A program made the position numbers and the translations under genes. Shown here in pieces: positions 17,580 to 27,627 of a stretch of 64,000 nt of DNA. The notes under the pieces are model-generated. The model was not told where the DNA came from and searched no databases. It was given only the letters and a program-made list of their open reading frames with translations. The stretch's first letter is position 1; every line of letters begins with the position of its first letter. The stretch is from Alkalicoccobacillus plakortidis (lineage in GTDB: Bacteria; Bacillota; Bacilli; Bacillales; Bacillaceae_D), in NCBI RefSeq assembly GCF_023703085.1, contig NZ_JAMQJY010000001.1:2418001-2482000 (forward strand), read 5' to 3'.

Positions 17580-19907
17580 TCAGTTATCTCCAATCGTATG
17601 ATCTTTTCGGTTGGCTGCACGATACTGTCCAGGTGTCATATCTTCCTGTTTTTTAAAAGAACGAATGAAATTTTGGGAATTATTATATTGGAGCTTTTCA
17701 GCAATTTCTTTTACTGGTTTTGTTGTTTCCGATAGAAAATGCTTCGCCATCTCAAATCGATAGTACGTAACATATTCACTGAAGGTTTTCCCAGTACTTT
17801 GTTTAAAAACAGTGCTCAAATAGTTTGCATTATAATGCAAATACGAGGCACAGGATTCCAAAGTCAGTTGTTTATCATATTGCTCCTGAACAAACATAAT
17901 CATTCGATCAGCTAATTGTTGATATTGAGACTCGTGAATTGTATGAAAACGATCAAGTAGTGGTGTTAGCAGTTGTTTTTTAAACCATTTCTCTACATCT
18001 TCTTTTCGATGAAGCTTCAGAAGCTCCTTGTATAGATCAGACTCCGTTCGATTGTCCAACATGTACTGATACAAACCACTTTCTTGTCTCAATCGGAGTA
18101 GTTTAGTGAGTAACTGGTTAAATGAAACCTGATACTCACCTAGATACTCTGCTTTATTAAAGATATTACTAATCCACTGATCAAATAAGGAATTTGCACT
18201 CTTGTCATTTCCCTCACGCAAAGCAAGTAATAGCTCACCTTCAATTTTCTTCGGATATTGATATTCAATGATCTTTTTACGTGAACCTGATTTTATATTT
18301 TCATAGAATATAATACTATTATTCTCGAATTTTAAACGATGTGCCAAGGCTTCTTTTCCTTCTTGGAGCGCAGATGGAGTGTCAATAAGTTCAGAAAATG
18401 GAGCACTTACGCCTATACTTATAGGTAATTTAAGATACTTTTCAATATAAGAATGGATAAGTTCAGTCCACTCATACACATGCTGATCGATATTCTCCTT
18501 CTGACCATCCATGCCAACTAATATTAATAACGAATGATCATTCCAAACAGTTGGAAGTCTATGATGCTCATGGATGACCTCCTCTACGATATTTTTAATA
18601 GCAAATGTATGCCATTCTTCATGTTGCGCCGCTGTTTCTTCATCATCGGCACTATTATAACGGTCATATCGCAGAACAATCATTGTCATAATGTCCCATG
18701 ATTCGATCTTCTCATCTAATTTATAAATTTTAACCTTTTCTAAGATCTCATGTTTGTCCAATGTTTTTCCTTCATAAAAGCGAATAAGAAAAAATAATAA
18801 GGATTGCTTTAAGTGTTTATTAATATCTTTCTCAAGACCTTTTTTTGATGTGAATAGTTCATTAAGGTGACGTTCAATTTCCACTACATCATCTTTATTC
18901 TGTGTGAAAGGTACTGGCTGTGCTTGTCTTGCGAGTTTGAGAAGGTTATTAATTGGCCGATAAAGATTACGACTAATCATCCAGACAGCCACTAAACAAA
19001 ATAGAATAATACCTGAGACGATTGAAAACGTAAACCACCCAATTGAGTTGGATTCTTTTGTTAATTCACTTATTGATGCACTATAAATATAGGTCCAGTT
19101 GTTAGACGATCTAGCGTATGTAAGTACATGTTCTTCTCCATTTAAATTCGTATGATATTGACCTTCGTCTAAATTAGTAGGAAGATTTTCTTCATATCCG
19201 ATTTCCGTTAAGGTCTTCCCAATGTTCTCAGTATCCTGATCAATGAGAATTTTTCCTTCTTTGTCGAGAACGAACTTAGCTCCTGCTCCACTTTCGTCAG
19301 CAATCATGTCCTGTAATGTACACATCGGCACATTGGCAAGCACCATACTGGTTTTGTCGATTGTTTTTTCAGGGAGCTTTTTCACTAAACTAATGGTATA
19401 AGGACAGTCTCTATTAATGATGCTACTGCTGAACTCTGCATTATTAAGCAACACCCAACCCATATCATTCTCTATATCCATTAAAGATTGATATTCTAGT
19501 TGATCTTGATGCTGATCAAGTCTTTCTAATCCATCATTTTTAACAATCCAGTTCTGATCGGTATTAACCATTATGACCTCTTCAACCTTTGTTCCAAGTG
19601 ACTGAAGCCTAATAAAATCTCCCTTTATATTGTTTAATAATTTGAAATCTTCAGCTAATAAAGGACGCCTAACCGCTTCGTTAATCGTTGGAGAATCAAT
19701 TAATACGTCTATCGAATGGCTTACAATTGAAAGAGTCTGCTCTATATTTGAGCGCATTTGTTGAATGAATTCTACATTTTCATTACTCACTTTCTCCTCA
19801 ACTTGCTTAACAGACTGTTGATAAGAAAAAATACCAACAATAATGACTGGAATAATACTGATAAGTGCTCCATATAAAAGTAATCTTGCTTTAAAGCTAT
19901 ACTTCAA
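17580..19907 (-). CDS. Membrane-bound AraC-family sensor-regulator
   Basis: About 775 residues. Two transmembrane helices (near residues 6-27 and 285-310) flank an extracellular Cache-like sensor domain. A short HAMP-like linker and a cytoplasmic region follow, and the C-terminal ~100 residues are an AraC-type double HTH (Leu-Thr-Leu-Glu-Ser-Cys-Ala ... Lys-Glu-Ile-Ala-Glu-Lys-Leu-Gln-Tyr). Such one-component regulators in Bacillaceae and Paenibacillus sit beside Lpl-type transporters and activate them on sugar sensing. The frame opens at 19925, but AAAGGAGG lies inside it and points to the TTG at 19907. It probably controls the genes downstream of it. Confidence 0.87.
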   Translation of the reverse strand: MKYSFKARLLLYGALISIIPVIIVGIFSYQQSVKQVEEKVSNENVEFIQQMRSNIEQTLSIVSHSIDVLIDSPTINEAVRRPLLAEDFKLLNNIKGDFIRLQSLGTKVEEVIMVNTDQNWIVKNDGLERLDQHQDQLEYQSLMDIENDMGWVLLNNAEFSSSIINRDCPYTISLVKKLPEKTIDKTSMVLANVPMCTLQDMIADESGAGAKFVLDKEGKILIDQDTENIGKTLTEIGYEENLPTNLDEGQYHTNLNGEEHVLTYARSSNNWTYIYSASISELTKESNSIGWFTFSIVSGIILFCLVAVWMISRNLYRPINNLLKLARQAQPVPFTQNKDDVVEIERHLNELFTSKKGLEKDINKHLKQSLLFFLIRFYEGKTLDKHEILEKVKIYKLDEKIESWDIMTMIVLRYDRYNSADDEETAAQHEEWHTFAIKNIVEEVIHEHHRLPTVWNDHSLLILVGMDGQKENIDQHVYEWTELIHSYIEKYLKLPISIGVSAPFSELIDTPSALQEGKEALAHRLKFENNSIIFYENIKSGSRKKIIEYQYPKKIEGELLLALREGNDKSANSLFDQWISNIFNKAEYLGEYQVSFNQLLTKLLRLRQESGLYQYMLDNRTESDLYKELLKLHRKEDVEKWFKKQLLTPLLDRFHTIHESQYQQLADRMIMFVQEQYDKQLTLESCASYLHYNANYLSTVFKQSTGKTFSEYVTYYRFEMAKHFLSETTKPVKEIAEKLQYNNSQNFIRSFKKQEDMTPGQYRAANRKDHTIGDN

Positions 19908-19932
19908 TTCATTTCCTCCTTTCATTTCATTT

Positions 19933-19957
19933 AAAAAGACCTGATAATCAGGTCTTT
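19933..19957 (-). terminator. Terminator or attenuator between the dehydrogenase and the AraC regulator
   Basis: On the minus strand AAAGACCTGA and TCAGGTCTTT pair around a 3-base loop and are followed by TTTTTAAA. It separates the catabolite-controlled first gene from the regulator gene, whose ribosome binding site is only about 20 bases away. Confidence 0.7.
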
Positions 19958-19963
19958 CGAATA

Positions 19964-20719
19964 CTACTTATTTAATACATCCTGTGCATTAAATAGTGAA
20001 CGATAGTGTAGATCGTCCGTTGCTATTTGGGTTGACCATGGTTTTCCTTCATTATCTGAAACTGCGTAATACGTACCATATTTACGATTTGACTTTAGGG
20101 CAAGCCGAAACAGTTGAACAAGATCCTGCTCAGTTAGTAACGTATGTTGAACTCGAGAATGTTTAAAAATGGCTTCTTTTGGCGTTTCTTTCGGGAATGT
20201 ACCAATCCTCAAATTGATAACAGAAAGTTGCTTATGCTCTGAGAATAGAAAACCTAATTGCTCTGAAGCAAACTTTAAGACCCCATACAATCCTTTTGAT
20301 TTGGGTATATCCTCAGTTGTGATCTCTCTTCCCAACAAGGAATGCCCCTCTTCTTCGTAAAAATCCGTTACGTGGTTAGAGCTGGCAAAAACAACCTTAG
20401 GTATCTTTTTCTCCGCCGCTGCTTGTAATACATAAAAACTTGAGCGAAAAAAGATATTGGTCATGTGTTCAAACTGCTCTTCCTCTAAACTATTACGTGT
20501 ATTTGTATTTAAAAGGTTTAACAACGCAGTTGCATTTGGGGGTATTTTATTTAAAAGATCCTCCTTATTTAAAGCATCTGTCTCAACATATTCGATGTTA
20601 GAGTGCTTTAAATTAGGGTTCTTTTGATCTAAAATCCTAACGTTATACTCAGTTGCCAAATGCTTTGCAAGTACTTGGCCGATTGTTCCCGCACCACCAA
20701 CTAGAATAATGGTTTTCAT
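19964..20719 (-). CDS. NAD-dependent epimerase/dehydrogenase, uronate-dehydrogenase-like
   Basis: Short-chain-type Rossmann enzyme of about 251 residues. It has the NAD loop Gly-Gly-Ala-Gly-Thr-Ile-Gly at residues 7-13, the strand Phe-Ala-Ser-Ser-Asn-His-Val, and the catalytic Tyr-x-x-x-Lys (Tyr-Gly-Val-Leu-Lys). The Ser-Ser-Asn-His-Val motif is typical of uronate dehydrogenases, which oxidise glucuronate or galacturonate, but I call only the family with confidence. ATG 20719 starts exactly at the Rossmann fold; the longer frame to 20755 has no better site. First gene behind a promoter with a cre. Confidence 0.78.
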   Translation of the reverse strand: MKTIILVGGAGTIGQVLAKHLATEYNVRILDQKNPNLKHSNIEYVETDALNKEDLLNKIPPNATALLNLLNTNTRNSLEEEQFEHMTNIFFRSSFYVLQAAAEKKIPKVVFASSNHVTDFYEEEGHSLLGREITTEDIPKSKGLYGVLKFASEQLGFLFSEHKQLSVINLRIGTFPKETPKEAIFKHSRVQHTLLTEQDLVQLFRLALKSNRKYGTYYAVSDNEGKPWSTQIATDDLHYRSLFNAQDVLNK

Positions 20720-20758
20720 GTTGTGACCCCGTCCTTCCAATCTCCATGTAATCATCCT

Positions 20759-20772
20759 GTAAACGCTTATTT
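20759..20772. promoter_or_regulatory. cre-like site in the leader of the dehydrogenase gene
   Basis: TGTAAACGCTTATT fits the CcpA operator consensus TGWAANCGNTNWCA except the last two bases. It lies between the promoter and the start codon, where a roadblock by CcpA is common. Confidence 0.5.
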
Positions 20773-20840
20773 TCTCTTTCTACAAGACGAACTATACATA
20801 AATAGTTTAGCGAAGGTCCTAATGAAAATGACATATCCTA

Positions 20841-20869
20841 ACTATAACATGTTAGCGTTTTCATAACAA
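20841..20869 (-). promoter_or_regulatory. Sigma-A promoter with a cre in its spacer (glycan cluster)
   Basis: Minus-strand -35 TTGTTA (20864-20869), spacer 17, -10 TATAGT (20841-20846). The spacer contains a 14-base segment (20850-20863) that fits the cre consensus with a single mismatch. Together with the second site at 20759 this argues for CcpA repression of the cluster's first gene. Confidence 0.65.
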
Positions 20870-20884
20870 TTACATGACAGCTCG

Positions 20885-22003
20885 TTAATTAATGATGCCA
20901 TGTTCAATAATTTCCACAGTTACTGTAGCATTCAGATCTATAGTTGGATACACATCTTTCCATTTTTTTTTTCCACTCATCATTATAGTAGGCATAAACT
21001 TTTCGTCCAATCCCGAGATAATCACAATTCGCTTCCTGAATTTTTTTAAATATTGTATTAGCCTCACTTGTTAACTGCTTAGAAAGCTCGGTGTTTAATT
21101 TTTTTACGACCTCTCTTTTATATAAATCATCATCTGGAGATTCAGTAGCGTTGAGATATAGAGTTACGTCTATATCTGCTTTTACACCATCCGGTTCTGT
21201 TAAGATGGTTAACACACGGTCCATCTTCCTGACCTCCACTGTAATATCATCATACAATTCATTTTTTATCGAATCATTCACTTTACGAGTAAAACGATGC
21301 TCTCCTTTTTTATTTCCGTCGAGTATTAACAATAAGGTCGACTCATCTGTATCTAGTTTGCCCGATAATTTAAGCCCATCAAATAAGCCAACACCAGTGA
21401 GCGCTGCTCCATTATTTGAATCCACGATCTTCATCGTAGGAATAATCGCATCTTGACCTTCATCATATAGAATCGTTAACGTGTTCTGTAAATTCACCAA
21501 CGGAATAATTCCAGTATCAACCCCAGTGGTTAATAAGCCTTTAAGGTAGTCATTAATTAGAGGTACATTTTCCGTTTTAATTTGTAGCATTGGCCCGGCC
21601 CTACCTTCTATAATAGCTAAGTTAGCTGTTAATGAACTTAGTGGCGAACGATAATTTACATCTAGTACGGAGTAGATATCTTCTTTCGCTAATTCTTCAC
21701 TAAGAAGAGTAACTTGGTTTTTCGATGCAAATAGTTCGTTACCTATTTTCTTATCTAATTCCGTCCTACTATCACGCGTATTGTGACCTTCTGCAGAAAG
21801 AATGACATTTTGAGTTGGTACCTTCTCATTTGGAAATTCAGTTACAATTGCTACTGTTGTGATAAGCTTACCTGATTCTTCATCTATATCAAATGCTTGG
21901 CTTTTAATTAATGTAACGTCTTTTAGTAGTTGTTCATCCAGCATCCTGTTAATGAAAGCAGAAGAAAACTATATAAAGTTAATCTACTCAAAAAACGCAT
22001 CAT
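20885..22003 (-). CDS. Orphan Ger(x)C germination lipoprotein, two frameshifts
   Basis: A GerAC-type lipoprotein of about 372 residues when read through two lesions. The true N-terminus (ATG 22003, GAGGGG eight bases upstream) encodes a signal peptide with lipobox Leu-Thr-Gly-Cys. One base is missing just after it, near 21944. The middle 340 residues are uninterrupted. Near 20966 a run of ten A, where nine are needed, throws the frame; the correct ending (Trp-Lys-Asp-Val-Tyr-Pro ... Val-Thr-Val-Glu-Ile) continues to a stop at 20885. No gerA or gerB gene is adjacent, so it is an orphan C subunit that may work with a receptor elsewhere. Confidence 0.82.
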
Positions 22004-22074
22004 TCTATGACCCCTCTATATGTAAGATCCATCTTAAGCTTTTATTTTCTCCTTTTTTTATTGATTCATGCATA

Positions 22075-22122
22075 AAAAGACCTGAACAGTTACGCGATAG
22101 GTACGCATATGTCCAGGTTTTT
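22075..22122 (-). terminator. Terminator after the HxlR gene
   Basis: On the minus strand ACCTGGACA and TGTTCAGGT pair (one G-T), enclosing a 21-base loop, followed by CTTTTT. Confidence 0.65.
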
Positions 22123-22135
22123 AAGCATGTATCGT

Positions 22136-22501
22136 TTAATTATTTACTGTGACAGTCTCATTTGGTTGCTCAAGTACATGTTCAATATATTCTTTTCCCC
22201 ATGTATACATCGCATCCAAAATTGGGAGTAAGCTTTCTCCATGTGTTGTGAGTGAGTATTCAACTTTTGGCGGGACAACAGGATACACTTCACGGTGTAA
22301 AATCTGATGGTCTTCAAGCTCACGCAACTGAGTGACTAGCATTCGTTGTGTAATGCCTGGCATAAGTGCTTTTAACTCACCAAAACGTTTTGTACCTTCC
22401 TTACCTAAATGCCAAAGAATCAACATCTTCCATTTTCCACCTATTACAGAAAGAGTTAATTCTTTCTCACAGTTAAATTTCCGCTCACCTAAGTTTGGCA
22501 T
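22136..22501 (-). CDS. HxlR-family transcriptional regulator
   Basis: MarR-like winged-helix regulator of the HxlR/YodB type, about 121 residues. The pattern Cys-x-x-x-x-x-Leu-x-x-Ile-Gly-Gly-Lys-Trp at the N-terminus and Ile-Thr-Gln-Arg-Met-Leu-x-x-Gln-Leu-Arg-Glu-Leu in the recognition region are diagnostic. The N-terminal Cys is the redox-sensing residue in YodB relatives. ATG 22501 has AAAGGGGG nine bases upstream; the frame to 22534 has none. It stands alone, and no divergent target is visible in the next 290 bases. Confidence 0.85.
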   Translation of the reverse strand: MPNLGERKFNCEKELTLSVIGGKWKMLILWHLGKEGTKRFGELKALMPGITQRMLVTQLRELEDHQILHREVYPVVPPKVEYSLTTHGESLLPILDAMYTWGKEYIEHVLEQPNETVTVNN

Positions 22502-22637
22502 ATAGCAAGCCCCCTTTCCTTGAGCATAGCACACAGTATATTTTTTCGCACAATGTTCGATTTATGTGCTATTTTGCATTTTTTGTGGGTTTTGTATGAT
22601 GAATAAAATGGAGCTGGGTCAACAGTTGGAGAACGCA

Positions 22638-22682
22638 CCAAACGACGATCGATCCTGTTTTATGGATCGGTCGTCGTTTTGG
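22638..22682. repeat. Long hairpin in a gene-free gap
   Basis: Arms of about 18 bases (CCAAACGACGATCGATCC with GGATCGGTCGTCGTTTTGG) around an 8-base loop, almost perfect. It lacks a T run on either side, so it is not an obvious terminator. The 290-base gap around it holds nothing else I can identify. Confidence 0.6.
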
Positions 22683-22791
22683 TTTCGAGATATTTGTAAA
22701 AGCATGGTTTTTGAGCGAGGGTGTAATTGATCTTATGTTACTTTCGAGTGTCTTTTCTTTTGATCACTAACCTTCTTTTTTACTTAATTTA

Positions 22792-23743
22792 TTATTTAAG
22801 TTCTTCGGCAATTTGATCAACAACGAGATCTAGTGCAATTGGAGAGTAATACCCAACCCACAAGGCCGTATCTTTTTCATAAACGTGGTCTTCGGTAACG
22901 GCTTTTAAGCCTTTCCATACAGAAGTGTCCATAAATTCCGCTGTTAATTCTGCGTTGGTGTCATCCTGAAGTAAAAAGAAATGATCAGCATCCATCTCAG
23001 GCAAGATCTCAATGGAAATCATTGAACTGGTGTCGGTATGATCTTCTGCTAATTCAGGAGGTGTCAGCCCCAAATCATCATATAAAATTGCTGCTGTGCG
23101 ATGATCGACTGTATGAAGACGAATCATATCGTCTCGTGGACGAATGAGAGCCACTGTCTCTCCACCACCGTTTTAGCAAGTTCCTCTTTAAGTCCACTCA
23201 CTTTTTCATTGTAATCATCAACAATTTTTTGTGCTTGCTCTTGTTGCCCTAACAACTCTCCCATTTTTAGCTGAACAGTCTTCCAGTCCTCCATACGGTC
23301 TAGCACAATTGTATCTGCAATGCTTTCTAATTGATCATGGATCCCTTCTTGAGCGTCAGTTGCAATGATAAGATCAGGTTCTAGGGAAAGAATTTGTTCA
23401 ATATTAGGCTCTTCATACGTTCCAAGTAATGTCGGATCACCTGGTAAATCGCCAAGATAATCTGGAAGTGCTTGGTCCGTTCCAAGCGTATACCGTTCCA
23501 ATTGGTTGTGTACCTAATGCCAATAGATGATCTAAATATTGAACATCAAGAACCACTATGTTCTCAGGTATTTGATCAAAGGTTATTTCCCCTTTGAGGT
23601 GTTCAATCGTCACTTCACCCTCTGATGAAGATTGAGCTTCAGCTTCATTTTCCTCATCTGTTGTATTTCCGCATGCTCCAAGCAATATAGCAAGACCAAG
23701 CTAAAAGATTTATCGTCCATCCTCTTTTTGTTTTAGCATTCAT
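22792..23743 (-). CDS. Iron-siderophore ABC transporter binding lipoprotein, three frameshifts
   Basis: FecB/FhuD/FeuA-type binding lipoprotein (~316 residues) that captures a ferri-siderophore. ATG 23743 with AAGGAG opens a signal peptide that reaches the lipobox Leu-Leu-Gly-Ala-Cys only if one base is removed at 23696-23701. A second lesion of the same kind is at 23482-23487 (restores Val-Tyr-Ala-Gly-Thr-Asp-Gln). A third, one missing base, is near 23158-23163. Between them runs the family pattern Pro-Asn-Ile-Glu-x-Ile-Leu-Ser-Leu-x-Pro-Asp-Leu-Ile-Ile. Divergent from the Btr-like regulator across a Fur-like box. No permease or ATPase genes are adjacent. Confidence 0.85.
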
Positions 23744-23768
23744 AAAATCGATCTCCTTCACCCTAATT

Positions 23769-23787
23769 GATATTGATAATCATATCC
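23769..23787. promoter_or_regulatory. Fur-like box between the siderophore-binding gene and its regulator
   Basis: GATATTGATAATCATATCC matches the classic 19-base Fur consensus GATAATGATAATCATTATC at 16 of 19 positions. It lies 26 bases before the binding-lipoprotein start and 91 bases before the regulator start, positioned to repress both when iron is plentiful. Confidence 0.7.
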
Positions 23788-23877
23788 ACTTGTACTACTA
23801 TAAAGATTCAGCCACCTATCGTCCATGCACATTTCTGTTTTTCCATGTATGATAGCGGAAAAGGAAAGGATATTTCT

Positions 23878-25480
23878 ATGACTTTTAATGACAACATAAA
23901 AAACGAACTTTCCTCTTATGTATATAAATTAGAAAGCGTTACCTATTTTGATTCACAAAAAAGTATCATGCAAACTCCGTCTCACCATAGTTTCATTCTA
24001 TTTAAAGAATCCATTGGACAGATTGAACTAAACGGAACTAACTATTCTATTAATGAGGATTCTGTCTTTTTTTCACATGCCAACAATCATAAAAAGCAGG
24101 AGATCCACTTCACAGAACGCCTACAAGGATATCATTTTCAATTTTATTCTTTAATAGATCAAGTGGCCGGAGAGTACAAACAAAGTCCTCTTTCTTGCCC
24201 TCAAAAGCTCTATACAACACAACACTCGTTACTACAGACAAAAGCAGAAGAGATCTTCAATCTACAAGACCACGATAAGATGATGGCGAATATCTTATTT
24301 CAAAAATGGATCTACACAGTATTTAACGAATTACAAACTGGACAGTCCTTATCTATTGAACAACTCATTCATAAAAGCCGTGAATACATAAACACCCATT
24401 ACCACTTAGAGATTACACGTGACCAACTTGCTCAAATGACTGGACTGAATGTTGATTATTATTCACGTAAATTTAAGCAATACTTTCAAAAAAGTCCGAT
24501 CACGTACTTAAATGATGTCCGTCTGTGGCAAGCCAAGCAACGGCTGATTCAAACAAATGAACCAATTCGCTCTATTGCTAAACAAGTAGGGTTCACTGAT
24601 GAGTTTTATTTTAGTCGAAAATTCAAAACAAAAGAGGGGTACTCCCCTACGTTTTATATAAATAAATTAAAACAATCGAGACGTTTGGCCTCACTTAACC
24701 ATGTTGTTACTGGTCACTCGCTTGCACTTGGTATTGAGCCTTACGCCGCTATACGGAATCAATCTTTTCCTCTTACTAGCGAAATCGAGCATACCCTTTC
24801 AATTGGCAATGAGTATCCTGATTTAGAAAGATTGCTTACTGTTAAGCCTGAACTAATTGTTAGATGTGCACCTGCAGATCAAAAACAAACCAATAAAGAC
24901 GAGCTGTACCATCATATTGCTCCTACAGTCACTCTATCCTTTCAAGATAGCTTGGAAAAAGAATTTAGATATTATGGCTCGTTTACTTAATAGAGAAAAT
25001 GAAGCTATGACTTTTTTGGAAACGTATCACACAAAAGTAGAGATGGTTAAGAAACAGATAAAACATAAAGTTGGTAGTGGCAATATTCTTATACTGGGGA
25101 TAGGAGAAGGTGCAATTTGTGTATATGGACAACGAAATCTTGGCAGTGTTCTATACAACGATTTACACATCTCAAAACCTGCAGGAGTGGAGCAGATCTA
25201 TCATGTGAAAGAAATCTCCCTTTCCGACTTATGTATGATGAATCCAGACCATATCTTGTTAACCATCTATCGAAACAAAAATAGACTACCAAGTAAACAA
25301 GCTATACGTAACCAAATAGTACACGTACAGCAAAGTCCAGAGTGGAACGCACTCAAAGCTGTCCAACAGGACAAGATCTATTCAATTCTTGACACAAATC
25401 ACTTATACACCAGCTATAACTCCTTCTCACAACATTTATTTCTGAATAAAATGCAGCAGTTATTAACTGAGAGAATCTAA
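23878..25480 (+). CDS. Btr-like AraC regulator fused to a siderophore-binding domain, one frameshift
   Basis: A ~533-residue regulator. It has an N-terminal cupin-like region, an AraC-type double HTH (about residues 160-260), and a C-terminal FecB-type substrate-binding domain, the architecture of B. subtilis Btr, which senses ferri-bacillibactin and activates uptake genes. The frame breaks at 24950-24955: with GCTGG in place of GCTTGG the text reads Asp-Ser-Trp-Lys-Lys-Asn-Leu-Asp-Ile-Met-Ala-Arg-Leu-Leu and continues to 25480. ATG 23878 with AAAGGA is preferred over the upstream in-frame ATG at 23767. It likely controls the divergent binding-protein gene. Confidence 0.85.
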
Positions 25481-25596
25481 TAATAGTCTTAAATGTTCAA
25501 CAACATCACGCAAATGTCCATGTTCAACATTTACCTACTCACGAATAATAAACGGATAAGCTCTATTCAGAAATTTTTCGTGTAGGAAGGTGAACC

Positions 25597-26319
25597 ATGG
25601 CCGTTAACGAGTTACAGATGGAAGAATTAAAGCCTTTTGGCATTTTCACTTGGGAAGAAGCAATAAAAGAACAAGGAACACCCGCCATTAATCTATTAAA
25701 CGACGATCAATGTCGTTCTTTTCTTACTCAATATATGCATGAAATTAATGCCCCTAACTTACGAGTTACTGCATCATTATTTATGAAACAATATGCACGA
25801 ATTACCATTGCAGCGGCGCTTTATCAAATAAGCTTAAACAATGCATTTGTATCCTTACCAATTGAAAGCTGCCTGTTTGGTAAAGACCGTAAGCTACATA
25901 TTAAACAAAACGCATGTGACTGGAACGAATGGGAAGCAGATAACCGCAAAGCCTGGCTGCACAGCGTCCTGCACCCCATGTTTGCTCGGCACTTAACACC
26001 CATGATCGTCATGCTGCAGCGAACGTCTAAGCTCTCATCCAAAATCCTTTGGGAAAATGCAGCCGTGCGAATCAATTCTTTTTATCGTCAGTTACTTAAA
26101 GAAGAGCTTAGCCAAACCCAATCCGATCACGTTATAGCGGATTTTAATTTCCTAAAAGAAGCAAGCGGAGACCTCTTTCAATTAAAAGAGAATCCACTAG
26201 CTCCCTTCTTACATCTAGATACTGAGACCTGTACACGCCGTACCTGCTGTATGTATTATTTAATGGATAAAAATGAATACTGTGGTGTTTGTCCGCTGAC
26301 CAAAAACCCTTCCTCTTAA
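25597..26319 (+). CDS. FhuF-like ferric-siderophore reductase
   Basis: A 240-residue cytoplasmic protein with a C-terminal cysteine signature Cys-Cys-x10-Cys-x2-Cys (within the last 25 residues), the FhuF [2Fe-2S] ligand set. FhuF proteins reduce Fe(III) in imported siderophores to release iron. Well-spaced AGGAAGG before the ATG. Its place directly after the Btr-like regulator and binding lipoprotein supports the role. The stop codon lies inside the terminator stem. Confidence 0.83.
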   Translation: MAVNELQMEELKPFGIFTWEEAIKEQGTPAINLLNDDQCRSFLTQYMHEINAPNLRVTASLFMKQYARITIAAALYQISLNNAFVSLPIESCLFGKDRKLHIKQNACDWNEWEADNRKAWLHSVLHPMFARHLTPMIVMLQRTSKLSSKILWENAAVRINSFYRQLLKEELSQTQSDHVIADFNFLKEASGDLFQLKENPLAPFLHLDTETCTRRTCCMYYLMDKNEYCGVCPLTKNPSS

Positions 26320-26336
26320 AATGAGGAAGGGTTTTT
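26302..26336 (+). terminator. Terminator overlapping the FhuF-like stop codon
   Basis: AAAAACCCTTCCTC pairs perfectly with GAGGAAGGGTTTTT around a 7-base loop. The stop codon TAA is in the loop. A-rich and T-rich arms make it usable on both strands (the VOC gene ends at 26347). Confidence 0.88.
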
Positions 26337-26346
26337 AGCTACATTT

Positions 26347-26735
<389 letters not shown>

Positions 26736-26754
26736 ATCGTTCACTCCAATCTAT

Positions 26755-27573
26755 TCACACTTGTTTCGCATCAAAAAGCCTTTGTATTTTCTTTGCGAAG
26801 TTTTGGACTGGTCGATGAGGATACCGTTTCAGTAAATCAATTACCTCTTGGATAGACACTTGGTTTAGCCCTTCTTCATCTAAGCGCAGATCGACAATAT
26901 GATAAAGTGTTACAGCGGCATCCTGCACAATATACTCATCTTCTTTTACAGCAACCTTTTTTAACTGAGTAAGAAGCCAGTTTGTATCACTGTCTGTGTT
27001 AATAAAATAAGACAGGGCAGAACTGATTTTACCTATGTTATTTCTAGAAAACACCTTATTACCTTCTTCGTATGTATATTCGATCTGTTCCTCTTCAGAT
27101 GTATAATCCTGATCAGAGTCAGTTTCACGGTATAGCTTCGTCAGGAATTCATTAAAGGACTCTGCAATGGTTGCTTCAAATTCTAAATCGACATCGATTA
27201 AGACAACACACGGATCAATCTTATTCTGCCTATAATCTAAGGCTATCCAAACTGAACCATTACCACTTAGTAAAACAATCTTCTTAGGTAATTCCCACTC
27301 ATTTATTAAATATGACGATTGTAATACGCCTTCTTCTTGATCTACGCTCAATCCGAATAAGTGTTCAATTGTTAAGCTTTCGTCCTCAGATTCATACGCA
27401 AATGGAAATTTGTCAAAATGTAAATAGCCTCCGTTTTGTACTTTTAGAAGTTGAAGATACGCTTTAGGAAAACGGACATTTAACTGCTTTTCTACTTCTT
27501 GTACAATTGAATCGGTTAATGGCGAAAGTTCATACTCATCAAATAGATCTGAAGTCCAATATGTTTGTTTCAT
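26755..27573 (-). CDS. SMI1/KNR4 (SUKH) family protein
   Basis: A 272-residue protein whose N-terminal ~150 residues show the SUKH pattern: Glu-x-x-Leu-x-Val-Arg-Phe-Pro-x-x-Tyr-x-x-Leu-Leu-x-x-Gln-Asn-Gly-Gly, Trp-Glu-Leu-Pro, and Asn-Gly-Ser-Val-Trp-Ile-Ala-Leu-Asp-Tyr. The C-terminal part is a helical extension not typical of the family. SUKH proteins include immunity proteins of contact-dependent toxins, but no toxin gene is next to it, and housekeeping members exist. ATG with GGGAG. Confidence 0.8.
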   Translation of the reverse strand: MKQTYWTSDLFDEYELSPLTDSIVQEVEKQLNVRFPKAYLQLLKVQNGGYLHFDKFPFAYESEDESLTIEHLFGLSVDQEEGVLQSSYLINEWELPKKIVLLSGNGSVWIALDYRQNKIDPCVVLIDVDLEFEATIAESFNEFLTKLYRETDSDQDYTSEEEQIEYTYEEGNKVFSRNNIGKISSALSYFINTDSDTNWLLTQLKKVAVKEDEYIVQDAAVTLYHIVDLRLDEEGLNQVSIQEVIDLLKRYPHRPVQNFAKKIQRLFDAKQV

Positions 27574-27627
27574 TTGTCTTCTCCCTTTTTAAAATGAACC
27601 GTACCCGTTCTGTTTGCCGAGCTCCCC

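Noticed and set aside
26755..27573. SUKH protein as immunity gene of a toxin system
   Set aside because: No toxin, RHS/LXG or secretion gene is adjacent; there is not enough to support a polymorphic toxin locus.
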